Assembly: GCF_005405885.1 (NCBI RefSeq)
Contig: NZ_BJFL01000006.1
Coordinates: 62,001-126,000, forward strand
DNA: 64,000 nt
From: Gandjariella thermophila
GTDB taxonomy: Bacteria > Actinomycetota > Actinomycetes > Mycobacteriales > Pseudonocardiaceae
Direction of reading: 5' to 3'
The notes beneath the pieces are model-generated. The model saw only the letters and a program-made list of their open reading frames with translations. It had not been told where the DNA came from and searched no databases. Below are positions 1 to 8,353 of this stretch, piece after piece; positions within the stretch are counted from its first letter, which is position 1, and each line of letters begins with the position of its first letter. A program made the position numbers and the translations under genes.

Positions 1-238
1 GGAAGAGCGCGAACACGGCTCCCTGCGACCCAGCGAGCGCCGCCTGCGGGGGCGGCATCCGGTAGCCGACCACCGCCACGGTCAGCGCCGCGGCGAGCGC
101 GACGAGCGAGGCCTTCCACGCCTTCCATCGCAGCCCCCCGAGCAGCACGAACAGCGTCAGCAGCGGAAGCGCGGCGCACAGCGCGCTCCACCCGAGAGAT
201 CCCCATACGGGCGCGTAGGTCTGTTGGTAGGCCGCCAT
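1..238 (-). CDS. lldP: L-lactate permease, N-terminal part (cut by window edge)
   Basis: About 79 N-terminal residues are present; the rest lies left of the window. The protein starts MAAYQQTYAPVWGSLGWSAL and continues with a hydrophobic segment, a short basic stretch (LRWKAWKA) and a second hydrophobic segment ending in a YRMPPPQAAL loop. This is the typical start of LctP/LldP-type lactate permeases, inner-membrane carriers importing L-lactate with protons. The ATG at 238 faces a GntR/FCD regulator gene across about 150 bp that hold a perfect FadR-type operator, which fits lactate-responsive control. Family assignment is good, substrate inferred. Confidence 0.8.
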   Translation of the reverse strand, partial: MAAYQQTYAPVWGSLGWSALCAALPLLTLFVLLGGLRWKAWKASLVALAAALTVAVVGYRMPPPQAALAGSQGAVFALF

Positions 239-293
239 TGGCCCTCCCTGTCCTCACCGGCATCGACCGGCCATGTGTCGTGACTCTCGTACG

Positions 294-306
294 ATTGTCA
301 GACAAT
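294..306. promoter_or_regulatory. FadR-type GntR operator between lldP and its regulator
   Basis: ATTGTCAGACAAT is a perfect 13-bp palindrome and fits the FCD-subfamily consensus TNGTNNNACNA at 295-305. It lies midway between the divergent lactate permease and GntR gene, so the regulator probably binds here and controls both. Binding is inferred. Confidence 0.7.
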
Positions 307-385
307 GAGCCATGTATGCATGACTGTCAACAACTCACCGACAGGCACTTGTGGGAGGATGCGGGTGAATCGATGAGGAGGAGCG

Positions 386-1051
386 ATGGCGCGGCAAGCG
401 GTAACCCCCCTGTCCACGGTCTCGGTCGTCGACGCCCTCGTCACCTCACTCCGCGACCGGGTGCTCAACGGCGAGCTGCGCCCGGGGACCACGCTGGCCG
501 AGAACGAGATCGCCAGCGCGTACGGCGTTGCCCGCCCCACGGCCAAGAGCGCGATCTCCGCCCTCGTGTACCAGGGCCTGTTGCACCGCGACGCGAACAA
601 ACCAGCGACCGTGCCCCGCCTCGGCCGCCACGACATCGAGGACCTCTTCCTGGTCCGCATGCCGCTGGAACTCGAGGTGATCCGGTTGCTCAGCGACCTC
701 GGGAACGTTCCGTTCCACGAGGCGGAACGAGCGGTGGCCGACCTCGGCCACCTGGAACCGTCCACGTCGCACAGCACGTTCGTCGAAGCGGATCTCCGGT
801 TCCACCAGGTTCTCGTGGACGCGGTCGGCAGTCCCCGGCTGAGCCGGCTCTACCGGACCATCCAGGGCGAGATCCACCTGTGCATGGTGCAGACCCGGCA
901 CACCCTCGGCCGCCGTCGCATCGCGGCCGAACATGGCGCGGTGCTGGAGGCACTTCGCGCGGGCGACACCAACCAGGCCGTCCAGCGGATGCGTGAACAC
1001 CTCGACGGCGCGCGTGAGTCGCTCCGGCAGGTTTTCGAGGACACGCGCTGA
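386..1051 (+). CDS. GntR-family regulator with FCD domain (LldR-like)
   Basis: The protein has 221 residues. A winged helix occupies about residues 12-75 (AENEIASAYGVARPTAKSAI is the recognition region). An all-helical FCD effector domain follows (about 83-213), with the expected D-x3-H metal pair (EADLRFHQ) and later histidines (AAEHGAV, REHL). GGAGGAG precedes the ATG at 386. The gene diverges from a lactate permease across a perfect FadR-type operator, so it is most likely an LldR-like repressor or activator responding to lactate or another carboxylate. The ligand is not proven by sequence. Confidence 0.85.
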   Translation: MARQAVTPLSTVSVVDALVTSLRDRVLNGELRPGTTLAENEIASAYGVARPTAKSAISALVYQGLLHRDANKPATVPRLGRHDIEDLFLVRMPLELEVIRLLSDLGNVPFHEAERAVADLGHLEPSTSHSTFVEADLRFHQVLVDAVGSPRLSRLYRTIQGEIHLCMVQTRHTLGRRRIAAEHGAVLEALRAGDTNQAVQRMREHLDGARESLRQVFEDTR

Positions 1052-1167
1052 CTCACCCGGTGTGGCTGCTGGCTACCCGTTCGACCTGCCGTAGTCGGGC
1101 GCCAGTTCGGCGAACGGACAGCGAGCTGGACGGGCATTCAGGTCGCTGCGGGAGAATCGTCCGCACA

Positions 1168-2040
1168 ATGGGCGAGGAAGAGTTCGAGCTGCTGATCACC
1201 GTGGTGGTCGCGGCGGACGACGGCGAGCATTCCCGCGGCGCGTGCCAGCGGTGGCTCGATCGGATCGGTGGCACGGTGGTCGGCTCGCGGGACTGCTCGG
1301 ACGAGGAACCCGGGTGCTGGGCGGTGACGATCCGGCGGCACAGCGGGGTGAGCGCGGTCCCCGGCGATCCGGCCGGGCTGGCCAGGGCGGTGCGGGTGTT
1401 CGTGCGCACGTTCTGCCCCAGGGCCGGGGTGCCGCGCATCGCCTGCGAGCCGCCCGTCGCCTGGACCGTGCTGGACGATCCAGAAGTGATCGGCGAACTG
1501 GTGCCGGGCGGCGAGCGGATGCTGGTCGAGGCATGGTCGGGGGTCACCGCGCAGCTCCCGCCCACCGGGCAGTCGGCCGACGCCGCGCCCCGCCGCACCG
1601 ACCGGAACGGGAAACCGTCCAGCGCGCTGCGGCTGCGGGTGGACGTGGCCGCCGAGCGCGTCACTGCGGCGGAGTGGCGGGCACGCGTGCTGGCCGCCCG
1701 GATCAGCCGGCGCGCCACGATCATCGGCTCGGCCGAGCACCAGGGCCTGCAACGGGTGGAACTCGATCTCGGCCTCAGCACCGAGCCGCCGGACGGCGCG
1801 GTGCTCGCCGGGGCGGCCGCCCTCGGCAACACCGGCTGGTCGGAGCTCGAGTACCGGGACCGCACCGCGGTCGTCCGCTGGGCCGCCGATCCCCGGCCGG
1901 CCTCCGGCATCGCCGCGCTGGAACTGTGCGCGGAACCCGCCGCCGAGCGCGGCGACGACCCCGAATCCCCGGCCGGGCACGGCGGGCACCCGGAGGCCGT
2001 GGCCGACCCGGAACCGGCACAACGCCCGGCGGAGGGTTGA
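1168..2040 (+). CDS. Hypothetical protein, possibly two duplicated alpha/beta domains
   Basis: The protein has 290 residues and is not recognised. The ATG at 1168 is preferred because upstream codons in the same frame are Arg-rich and look non-coding. It begins MGEEEFELLITVVVAADDG. Residues 5-110 and 150-245 share a strand-helix-strand-strand pattern (LLITVVVAA, LRLRVDVAA), so it may be a duplicated ferredoxin/ACT-like fold. The last 45 residues are acidic, Pro/Gly-rich and probably disordered. There is no signal peptide or membrane segment. It lies upstream of the FtsK block on the same strand but 236 bp away, so shared transcription is uncertain. Confidence 0.7.
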   Translation: MGEEEFELLITVVVAADDGEHSRGACQRWLDRIGGTVVGSRDCSDEEPGCWAVTIRRHSGVSAVPGDPAGLARAVRVFVRTFCPRAGVPRIACEPPVAWTVLDDPEVIGELVPGGERMLVEAWSGVTAQLPPTGQSADAAPRRTDRNGKPSSALRLRVDVAAERVTAAEWRARVLAARISRRATIIGSAEHQGLQRVELDLGLSTEPPDGAVLAGAAALGNTGWSELEYRDRTAVVRWAADPRPASGIAALELCAEPAAERGDDPESPAGHGGHPEAVADPEPAQRPAEG

Positions 2041-2062
2041 CGCCGCACGCGAAGCAAGATGT

Positions 2063-2074
2063 GTGACACGTCAC
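2063..2074. promoter_or_regulatory. Inverted repeat upstream of the FtsK-type block
   Basis: GTGAC-AC-GTCAC has perfect 5-bp arms and lies in the 236-bp gap before the small-gene/FtsK block. Downstream, TAGGTT at 2216-2221 resembles a -10 box about 56 bp before the ATG of the first small gene. It is a possible operator for the block; no known regulator matches. Confidence 0.35.
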
Positions 2075-2276
2075 CCTCAACGCGCCGTGTTGCCCCGGAC
2101 ACAGCTTGTGACCAGGCCTCCCGCGCATCCGCACCCGGGCGCTAGCACCGTTGGCCGGCACCGGGTGCAGCCCTTCGGCGGATCATCCCGCTGACTGCGC
2201 CGGGAAAACCGGTACTAGGTTCAGCCCCGAGCGGCCCGGGAATGGGCCGCGGGTCGAGTCGGAGGACATCCGCGAC

Positions 2277-2537
2277 ATGTCGAACATCCAGGCGGTTCGG
2301 GAAAGCATCGCGCAGGCCAACCAGGTGGCCCAGGAGAGCGTGCCCGCACTCCAGCAGGCCAAGTCGTCGCTGGAGAACGCCCAGTCGGTGCTGCAGCAGG
2401 CCACCGAGGGCAGCCAGCAGAGCGACGCCGAGCAGTCGTACGCGCTGCTGGCCCAGGCGATCAGCCAGATCGAGGAGGCACAGCAGACCGTGGCGGCGGC
2501 GATCTCCACCGCCGACGGCTACGCGACCCGCCTGTAG
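2277..2537 (+). CDS. Small helical-hairpin protein, partner 1 of FtsK-type ATPase
   Basis: The protein has 86 residues and starts at ATG 2277, 11 bases after GGAGG (2261-2265). It is almost entirely Gln/Ala-rich amphipathic helix: one helix about residues 1-43, a polar turn EGSQQSDAE, then a second helix about 52-80. The size and two-helix layout recall WXG100 (Esx) proteins, but there is no WxG in the turn and no YxxxD/E tail. It ends GYATRL, closely matching the end of the next small protein (RYAALL), so the two may be diverged paralogues that pair. It sits first in a same-strand block with an FtsK/SpoIIIE ATPase. Confidence 0.75.
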   Translation: MSNIQAVRESIAQANQVAQESVPALQQAKSSLENAQSVLQQATEGSQQSDAEQSYALLAQAISQIEEAQQTVAAAISTADGYATRL

Positions 2538-2544
2538 CCGCCCC

Positions 2545-2793
2545 GTGCTGGTCTTCGAGATCAGGAACGCGCTGCTGGCCGTCCGGGAGCAACTCGACGA
2601 CGGCTACCGGCTCGCCGCCGAGGCGCGCGAGCGGATCGAGGAAAGCATCGCCATGTTCACCGAACTCGGCCGCGCGCACCCGGAGTCGTTGCTGCCGCCG
2701 GAACTGGGCCGCGCCCACGAGCAGATCACCGAGGCGCGGGCCCGGATCGCGGCGGCCGCGGAAGCGGTGGACCGGTACGCGGCACTCCTGTGA
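2545..2793 (+). CDS. Small helical-hairpin protein, partner 2 of FtsK-type ATPase
   Basis: The protein has 82 residues and starts at GTG 2545, only 7 bp after the previous stop and with no clear Shine-Dalgarno, which suggests translational coupling. Two long charged helices (about 1-45 and 53-80) are separated by a proline-containing turn HPESLLPPEL. It ends AVDRYAALL, echoing TADGYATRL in the preceding protein. The pair resembles an EsxA/EsxB-like heterodimer in size and fold only; no WXG motif is present. Function unknown, but context ties it to the FtsK-type ATPase. Confidence 0.7.
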   Translation: MLVFEIRNALLAVREQLDDGYRLAAEARERIEESIAMFTELGRAHPESLLPPELGRAHEQITEARARIAAAAEAVDRYAALL

Positions 2794-2832
2794 GCGCGCG
2801 GAATCCGCCGGCCGGGCACCGGAACCGACCGA

Positions 2833-2838
2833 TAGCCT
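2833..2838 (+). promoter_or_regulatory. Putative -10 box for the FtsK-type gene
   Basis: TAGCCT precedes an ATG at 2848 that opens a 15-codon reading frame (MGCLPAVRGHREGRG). Its TGA (2893-2895) overlaps the TTG start of the ATPase gene (TTGA). The leader peptide may be real and couple translation, or be chance. Confidence 0.35.
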
Positions 2839-2891
2839 GTACGGATCATGGGGTGCCTTCCCGCCGTGCGTGGCCACCGTGAGGGGCGAGG

Positions 2892-5654
2892 TTGAGCAGG
2901 CGAGCTGAGCGCCGCAGGCGGATCGAGGAGAGGTTCGAGGCGTTCCGCCGCGCGGTCGCGGCCGCGCTGGGTGCGGCGTCCCGGGAGCAGCGGCGTGCCG
3001 CCACCGAGCACGCGCGGACCATGTTCGAACTGTGGCTGCGCCGCACCGGCGTGGACCAGGCGCTGGCGGACCCGTCGTTCGGCGACACCCTGCGCAACCC
3101 GGTGCTGGCGGAGCGGCTGGACGCCGTGCTGGCGGACCGGGAACTTGTGTTCGCCGACTGGACCGCGCACGGCCCGGACCGGCTGACCGAACTGGTGGAC
3201 GCGGCGGCGCCGGGCGCCGCGTCCCGGCCCTGGCAGGAGTGGCTGGGCCAGCCGGGCGAGGCGGACGGCAGCGGCGGGGTTCCCGAGCTGTGGCGGATCG
3301 GCACCGCCGTGGTGACCGCCGCGCCGTACGAGCAGCGCTTCCCGGTGGCCGTGCCGCTGCTGGACCACGCACACCTGCACGTACTGTCCACTCCGGACAG
3401 CAGGCAGGTGGCCGACGCGCTGGTGGAGACGCTGCTGCTGCGCGTGCTCAGCTACTTCCTGCCGGGCATGGTGCACGTGCACACCTGGGACATCGGCCAG
3501 CTCACCGGCCCGCTGCCCGGCCTGTACCCGCTCACCAGGGCCGGGCTGCTCACCGTGCACGACCCGACCCGGCTGGACGAGATGCTGGACGACCTCGCCG
3601 AGCACATCAGGCAGGTGCACACCAGCCTGCTCACCGAGGGGCACAGCTCGGTGCGCGCGGCCGGGCGGCGCGGCGAACCATGGCGGGTGGCCGTGCTGTT
3701 CGGCAACCGCCAGGCGCTGCCCGAGGACACGCAGCAGAAGCTGCAACGGGTGGCCCGCAACGGGTTGGCCGCCGGCGTGCAGCTCGTCGTGGTGGACATC
3801 CCGCTCACCGTGAACTGTCCGATGGAGACGGTGGTGCTGCACGACGACCAGACCGCGCGGTGCACCACCAGCGGGCCGCACGCCGTGGTCACCGTCGATC
3901 CGCCGCTGCCGAGGGCCATGGTGCCCCGGGCATGCGCCGAGATCGCCGACGAGTTGGAGGAGCGCCGGGCCAGGGTGAGCACGTTCGCCGACCTGCTGCC
4001 GGCGACGCGGTGGGCGGAGAGTTCCGCGACCGGGCTGTCCGCGCCGGTCGGGTTCCGCGACGGCGAGCCGGTGTGGCTGCACCTCGGCGACGCCTCGCCG
4101 CACGCGCTGGTCGGCGGACCGAGCGGGTCGGGGAAGACGAACTTCCTGTACGGGATGCTGGGCAGCCTGGCCGCCCGGTACTCGCCGGACGAGCTGGAGC
4201 TGTACCTGCTGGACTTCAAGGAGGGCGTGTCCTTCGCCCAGTTCACCCCGGGCCGCAAGGACCCGAGCTGGCTGCCGCACGCCCGGCTGGTCGGCGTGAA
4301 CGTCAACCAGGACCGGGAGTTCGGGCTGGCCCTGCTGCGCTTCCTCGCCGAGGAGATGCGCCGCCGCGCCGACGCCGCCAAGCAGCACGAGGTGACCAAG
4401 CTGGAGGAGTTGCGCGCGGAGGACCCGGGCGGCCGGTGGCCCCGGATCGTCGCGGTGATCGACGAGTTCCAGTACCTGTTCGCCGAGCGCGACCCGGTCA
4501 CGAACGAGGCGGTGCTGCTGCTGGAGGACGTGGCCCGGCGCGGCCGGTCGCAGGGCATCCACTTGGTGCTGTCCAGCCAGGACGTGTCCGGGATCGAGGC
4601 GTTCTGGGGCAAGCCGGCGATCTTCGAGCAGTTCATCGTGCGGATCGCGCTGCCCAAGGCGCGGCGGGTGCTGGTGGACCACAACGATGCGGCGATCACG
4701 TTGCCCCGCTGGCATGCGGTGGTCAACCACGAGTCCGGGGTGCGGCACGGCAACGAGGTCGCCCGCATCCCGGACGCCACCGGCCGGGGCACCTTCGACG
4801 TGCTCCAGCACGAGCTGTGGCAGCGCCGGCCGGAGCATCTGACCGAACCCCGGCTGTTCGACGGCGGCCACGTGCCCTCGCTGGTCCGGCTCACCGACTT
4901 CTGGGCGCTGCGGCCCAGCGGGTGGGCGCCCACCGCGCTGCTCGGCCAGGTGATCGACGTGGCGGGCAGCGCGGCCCGGGTGGAACTCGTCCGCACCCCC
5001 GGCCGCAACGTCGCGGTGGTCGGCTCGATGGTGGCCGACGCGGCAGGTGTGCTGGGCGCGGCCGCGCTGTCGCTGGCCCGGCAGCACCGGCCGGGCGAGG
5101 CCACGTTCACCCTGGCCCGCCTGGTGGACGACGCCAAGGACCCGGTGGACGTGCTGGCCGCCCGGCTGCGCGCGGCCGGGTCACGGGTGGACGTGGTGGA
5201 ACTGGACGACGTGCCGGAGCACCTGGCGCGCACCGCGGAACGGCTGACCGAGCGGCTCACCGCGTCCAGCGCGGACTCGCCGGAGCCGCACTACCTGGTG
5301 CTGTTCGCCGTGGACGCCGCGCTCACCCTGCTGGAACGCAAGGAGAAGCCGGGCACGCCGAGCGGGCTGGACCGGCTGCGACAGGTGCTCAGGCACGGAC
5401 CGGAGACCCGCACCCACGTCCTCGGCTGGTGGCGGAGCGTGCAGCGGCTGAAGGCGACGCTGCCGGTCGGCTCGGTGGACGACATCGGCTCCTGGGTGGC
5501 CTTCGACGTGCAGGGCCAGGAGCTTTCCGCGCTCGCCCCGGGCCTGGTGATCTCCTGGTCGCCGCGGCCACGGCGCGGCCTGTTCTTCGACCGGTCCACA
5601 CACGCCCGACCCCAGGTCGTAATCCCGTTCGACATCACGGAGGAAGCCAGATGA
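2892..5654 (+). CDS. FtsK/SpoIIIE-type ATPase, single motor domain
   Basis: The protein has 920 residues. The TTG start is preceded by GAGGGGCGAGG. An Arg-rich helical N-terminus (1-50) and a long unassigned region (50-395) precede one FtsK/HerA-type motor: Walker A GGPSGSGKT near residues 408-416, a DFKEGVSFAQF loop near 440, Walker B VIDEF near 521-525, RRGRSQG, and an LSSQD sensor near 562. A C-terminal region of about 270 residues follows. There are no transmembrane segments as in FtsK or EccC, no gamma winged helix, and only one motor domain where EccC has three. The stop overlaps the next start (ATGA). It could pump DNA or move protein; the small helical partners favour a type VII-like arrangement, but EccB/D/E and mycosin are absent. 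Confidence 0.85.
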   Translation: MSRRAERRRRIEERFEAFRRAVAAALGAASREQRRAATEHARTMFELWLRRTGVDQALADPSFGDTLRNPVLAERLDAVLADRELVFADWTAHGPDRLTELVDAAAPGAASRPWQEWLGQPGEADGSGGVPELWRIGTAVVTAAPYEQRFPVAVPLLDHAHLHVLSTPDSRQVADALVETLLLRVLSYFLPGMVHVHTWDIGQLTGPLPGLYPLTRAGLLTVHDPTRLDEMLDDLAEHIRQVHTSLLTEGHSSVRAAGRRGEPWRVAVLFGNRQALPEDTQQKLQRVARNGLAAGVQLVVVDIPLTVNCPMETVVLHDDQTARCTTSGPHAVVTVDPPLPRAMVPRACAEIADELEERRARVSTFADLLPATRWAESSATGLSAPVGFRDGEPVWLHLGDASPHALVGGPSGSGKTNFLYGMLGSLAARYSPDELELYLLDFKEGVSFAQFTPGRKDPSWLPHARLVGVNVNQDREFGLALLRFLAEEMRRRADAAKQHEVTKLEELRAEDPGGRWPRIVAVIDEFQYLFAERDPVTNEAVLLLEDVARRGRSQGIHLVLSSQDVSGIEAFWGKPAIFEQFIVRIALPKARRVLVDHNDAAITLPRWHAVVNHESGVRHGNEVARIPDATGRGTFDVLQHELWQRRPEHLTEPRLFDGGHVPSLVRLTDFWALRPSGWAPTALLGQVIDVAGSAARVELVRTPGRNVAVVGSMVADAAGVLGAAALSLARQHRPGEATFTLARLVDDAKDPVDVLAARLRAAGSRVDVVELDDVPEHLARTAERLTERLTASSADSPEPHYLVLFAVDAALTLLERKEKPGTPSGLDRLRQVLRHGPETRTHVLGWWRSVQRLKATLPVGSVDDIGSWVAFDVQGQELSALAPGLVISWSPRPRRGLFFDRSTHARPQVVIPFDITEEAR

Positions 5655-6016
5655 GTGAGCTGCCGGCGAGCGAGCGGTACCGGGAGATCGCCGGCTGGGC
5701 GACCGACGCGATCGAGCGGATGCGCGAGGCCGACCGGGAGCGGGCCACCGAGCTGGAGCGCGAACTGGCCGCGATCGAGCAGCGGATGGCGCAACTCGCG
5801 GTGCAGGAGCGGGTGGTCAGGATGGGCGTTCAGCTGCACTGGGAGGCGGCCGTCGAGGCACTGTGGAACGAGCGGTGGCTGACCATCGGCCCGCTGCCCA
5901 AGCCGGACGAGCGCGTCCCGGAGGGCAGCCACCTGCACTTCGACGCCGAGGTGGGACGGACCTACCATGCCCTGGAGGAGTCGTTGAGTAAGCGCTCGCT
6001 CATACGACGGCGGTGA
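5651..6016 (+). CDS. Coiled-coil protein coupled to FtsK-type ATPase
   Basis: The protein has 121 residues. Its ATG overlaps the ATPase stop (ATGA), so the two are translationally coupled. A highly charged coiled coil fills about residues 15-55 (EADRERATELERELAAIEQR). The C-terminal half is Trp-rich and less helical (HWEAAVEALWNERWLTIGPL), then HLHFDAEVGRTYHALEESL. It is not recognised. Context suggests an adaptor or scaffold for the ATPase and its two helical partners. Confidence 0.8.
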   Translation: MSELPASERYREIAGWATDAIERMREADRERATELERELAAIEQRMAQLAVQERVVRMGVQLHWEAAVEALWNERWLTIGPLPKPDERVPEGSHLHFDAEVGRTYHALEESLSKRSLIRRR

Positions 6017-6130
6017 GTGCGGTCACGTCGCGCGCCGGCGTATTGTTCGATAGTTGTAGAACGAGACGGCGTCGCACACGACAACGGCGTCGCACCCCGT
6101 CCCCACCGAACACGCTTGGAGGTCACGGCG

Positions 6131-7150
6131 ATGACCGTGCCATCGACAGCACTGGAGGTCCGCCTGGCGTCCCGCCCGCAGGGCTGGCCGACCGAGGACA
6201 ACTTCGAGATCGCCGAGGTTGCCGTACCGAAGCCCGAGGCGGGCCAGGTGCTGGTCCGCAACACGCTGATGAGCGTGGACCCGTACATGCGCGGCCGGAT
6301 GAACGACGTGAAGTCCTACGTCCCGCCGTTTGCGATCGGCAAGCCGCTGGAGGGCGGCGCGGTCGGCGAGGTCGTCGAGTCCACGGTGGACGATCTCAAG
6401 CCGGGTGACTTCGTGCTGCACGGCCTGGGCTGGCGGGAGTACGCGCTGCCCGACGCCAAGCACGCCACCAAGGTCGACCCGAACGTGGCGCCGCTCGGCG
6501 CGTACCTCGGCGTGCTCGGCATGCCAGGGCTGACCGCCTACGCCGGGCTGCTCGAGGTGGCCGCGTTCCGTGAGGGCGACGCGGTGTTCGTCTCCGGAGC
6601 GGCTGGCGCGGTCGGCCAGGTCGCCGGGCAGATCGCCAGGCTGCGCGGCGCGTCCCGGGTGATCGGCAGCGCTGGCTCCGCGGCGAAGGTCCGCTACCTC
6701 ACCGACGAGCTGGGCTTCGACGCCGCGTTCAACTACAAGGACGGCCCGGTGGTGGAGCAGCTTCGGGCGGCCGCCCCGGACGGCATCGACGTCTACTTCG
6801 ACAACGTCGGCGGCGACCACCTGGAGGCGGCGCTCACCGTGCTGAACACGCACGGCCGGGCGGCGCTGTGCGGGGCGATCGCGCAGTACAACGACACCGC
6901 GCCGCCCCCGGGGCCGCGCAACCTCGCGCTGGCCATCACCAAGCGGCTCACCCTGCGCGGGTTCATCGTGATGGACCACCAGCACCTGCAGCAGGACTTC
7001 GTCCGCGAGGTCGGCAGCTGGGTCCGGGACGGCAAGCTCCGCTACACGGAGACCGTGGTGGACGGCGGCGTGCGCCGGGCGCCGGAGGCATTCCTTGGCA
7101 TGCTGCGCGGCCAGAACACCGGCAAGATGCTGGTCAAGCTGGCCGACTGA
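6131..7150 (+). CDS. Zinc-independent MDR NADPH oxidoreductase (CurA/alkenal reductase type)
   Basis: The protein has 339 residues; GGAGG (6118-6122) precedes the ATG. It belongs to the medium-chain dehydrogenase/reductase group of double-bond reductases: VDPYMRGRMND near residue 50, GLPGLTAY-like GMPGLTAYAGL near 135, Rossmann motif SGAAGAVGQ at about 155-163, and DNVGG near 223. No zinc-binding cysteines are seen. It probably reduces enones, quinones or alkenals with NADPH in the cytoplasm. It converges on the amidohydrolase gene with only 3 bp between stops. Confidence 0.88.
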   Translation: MTVPSTALEVRLASRPQGWPTEDNFEIAEVAVPKPEAGQVLVRNTLMSVDPYMRGRMNDVKSYVPPFAIGKPLEGGAVGEVVESTVDDLKPGDFVLHGLGWREYALPDAKHATKVDPNVAPLGAYLGVLGMPGLTAYAGLLEVAAFREGDAVFVSGAAGAVGQVAGQIARLRGASRVIGSAGSAAKVRYLTDELGFDAAFNYKDGPVVEQLRAAAPDGIDVYFDNVGGDHLEAALTVLNTHGRAALCGAIAQYNDTAPPPGPRNLALAITKRLTLRGFIVMDHQHLQQDFVREVGSWVRDGKLRYTETVVDGGVRRAPEAFLGMLRGQNTGKMLVKLAD

Positions 7151-7153
7151 GCC

Positions 7154-8200
7154 CTAGGCGGGCGGCGGCGGGAGGACCCGGCCGGCGCGGACGACCAGGG
7201 TGGCCGCGGGCCGCTCGGTGACCGCCGCGGCCACCGTCTCGGCCGGCAGCACCACCAGGTCGGCGGCGTTGCCCTCGATCAGCCCGTGACCGTGCTCGCC
7301 GAGCGCGGCCGCGCCGCCCCGGCCGGCCACGTCCACGCACATCTCGACCAGCGTCCGCTCCCGCATGCCGTTGCGCTCGGTCAGCTCCGCGGCGCCGCCC
7401 AGCGGGTCACCGCCGTGGCCGAGGCCCACCCGCACGCCGGCGCGGCGCAGCTTGCGTAGCGGTAAGTCCGCCGGCCGGCCGGGCACCACGGTGGTCACCG
7501 CGACGTCGTGCTCGGCGAGCAGGTCGACCAGCCGGTCCTGGCGGTCGGTGTCGACGGTGCCCAGGGCGTCGCAGTGGCTGAGCGTCACCCTGCCCCGCAT
7601 GCCGAGCGCGGCGACCCGCTCGCAGACCAGTTCGATCTCGAACGCGCCCAGCTCGCCGGGGTCGCGCAGGTGCAGGTCGACGCCCGCGCCGTGCTTGTCG
7701 GCCAGCCCGAAGACCACGTCCAGGTGGCGCACCGGGTCGCGGTCGGTCCCGGCCGGGTCGAGCCCGCCAACCAGGTCGGCCCCGGTGTCGAGCGCGGCAT
7801 CGAGCAGGTCCTCGGCGCTGCGCTCGCCGAGCACGCCGCGCGCCGGGTAAGCGACGAGCTGCACGGTGAGCCGGTCGGCGTGCGCGCGGCGGGCGGCGAG
7901 CGCGGCGTCCAGCGGGCCGAGCCGTGCCTCGGCGTCGACCGGCACGTGCACCCGCGCCAGCATGGTGCCGGCCGCGGCCAGCCGGGCGAGGCCGTCCGCG
8001 GACCCGGCGTGCGAGTGGGCGTCGACGAACGCGGGCAGCAGCGCCCCGCCCCCGCCGCCGACCTCGGGCACGCCGGGAGCGGGCGGCAGGTCCGCGCCGA
8101 TCCTGGCGATGCGGCCGGCCCGGCACAGCACGTCGACCAGCGGCGCGCCCGGCACGCCCGGCCACGGGCGGACCGAACGGATCAGCAGATCACCCGACAT
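7154..8200 (-). CDS. Amidohydrolase, cytosine-deaminase-like
   Basis: The protein has 348 residues. An N-terminal strand domain leads into the metal-dependent TIM barrel: DAHSH at residues 60-64 (HxH), a further histidine in LHLRD, then SHCDAL and GLGHGGDP, matching the order of cytosine deaminase ligands. The E. coli CodA segment HCDE reads HLRD here, so substrate specificity may differ. The ATG at 8200 lies 6 nt after TAGCCT and lacks a Shine-Dalgarno, suggesting a leaderless transcript. The gene converges on the oxidoreductase. Deamination or hydrolysis of a cyclic amide is likely; substrate unknown. Confidence 0.8.
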   Translation of the reverse strand: MSGDLLIRSVRPWPGVPGAPLVDVLCRAGRIARIGADLPPAPGVPEVGGGGGALLPAFVDAHSHAGSADGLARLAAAGTMLARVHVPVDAEARLGPLDAALAARRAHADRLTVQLVAYPARGVLGERSAEDLLDAALDTGADLVGGLDPAGTDRDPVRHLDVVFGLADKHGAGVDLHLRDPGELGAFEIELVCERVAALGMRGRVTLSHCDALGTVDTDRQDRLVDLLAEHDVAVTTVVPGRPADLPLRKLRRAGVRVGLGHGGDPLGGAAELTERNGMRERTLVEMCVDVAGRGGAAALGEHGHGLIEGNAADLVVLPAETVAAAVTERPAATLVVRAGRVLPPPPA

Positions 8201-8206
8201 GCGGCG

Positions 8207-8212
8207 AGGCTA
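8207..8212 (-). promoter_or_regulatory. Leaderless -10 box for the amidohydrolase
   Basis: On the minus strand TAGCCT ends 6 nt before the ATG at 8200. The spacing fits leaderless actinobacterial transcripts (TANNNT about 7 nt before the start site). Confidence 0.5.
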
Positions 8213-8353
8213 GCCGCCGGCTGTTCGCTCCGACAGGACCTTGCCCGGATCGGGTCGCCTCCGGGACCGCGCGTACCAGCCGTGATCGGTGGTTGACCGC
8301 GAGTGCCAGCGAGTCGCCCACGGGGTCCAGGCGTGGAACAGCCTGTCAGGCGC

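Noticed and set aside
2604-5087. 827-codon open frame antisense to the FtsK-type gene
   Set aside because: Shadow frame caused by GC codon bias; translation is low-complexity His/Gln/Arg/Pro and lacks motifs.
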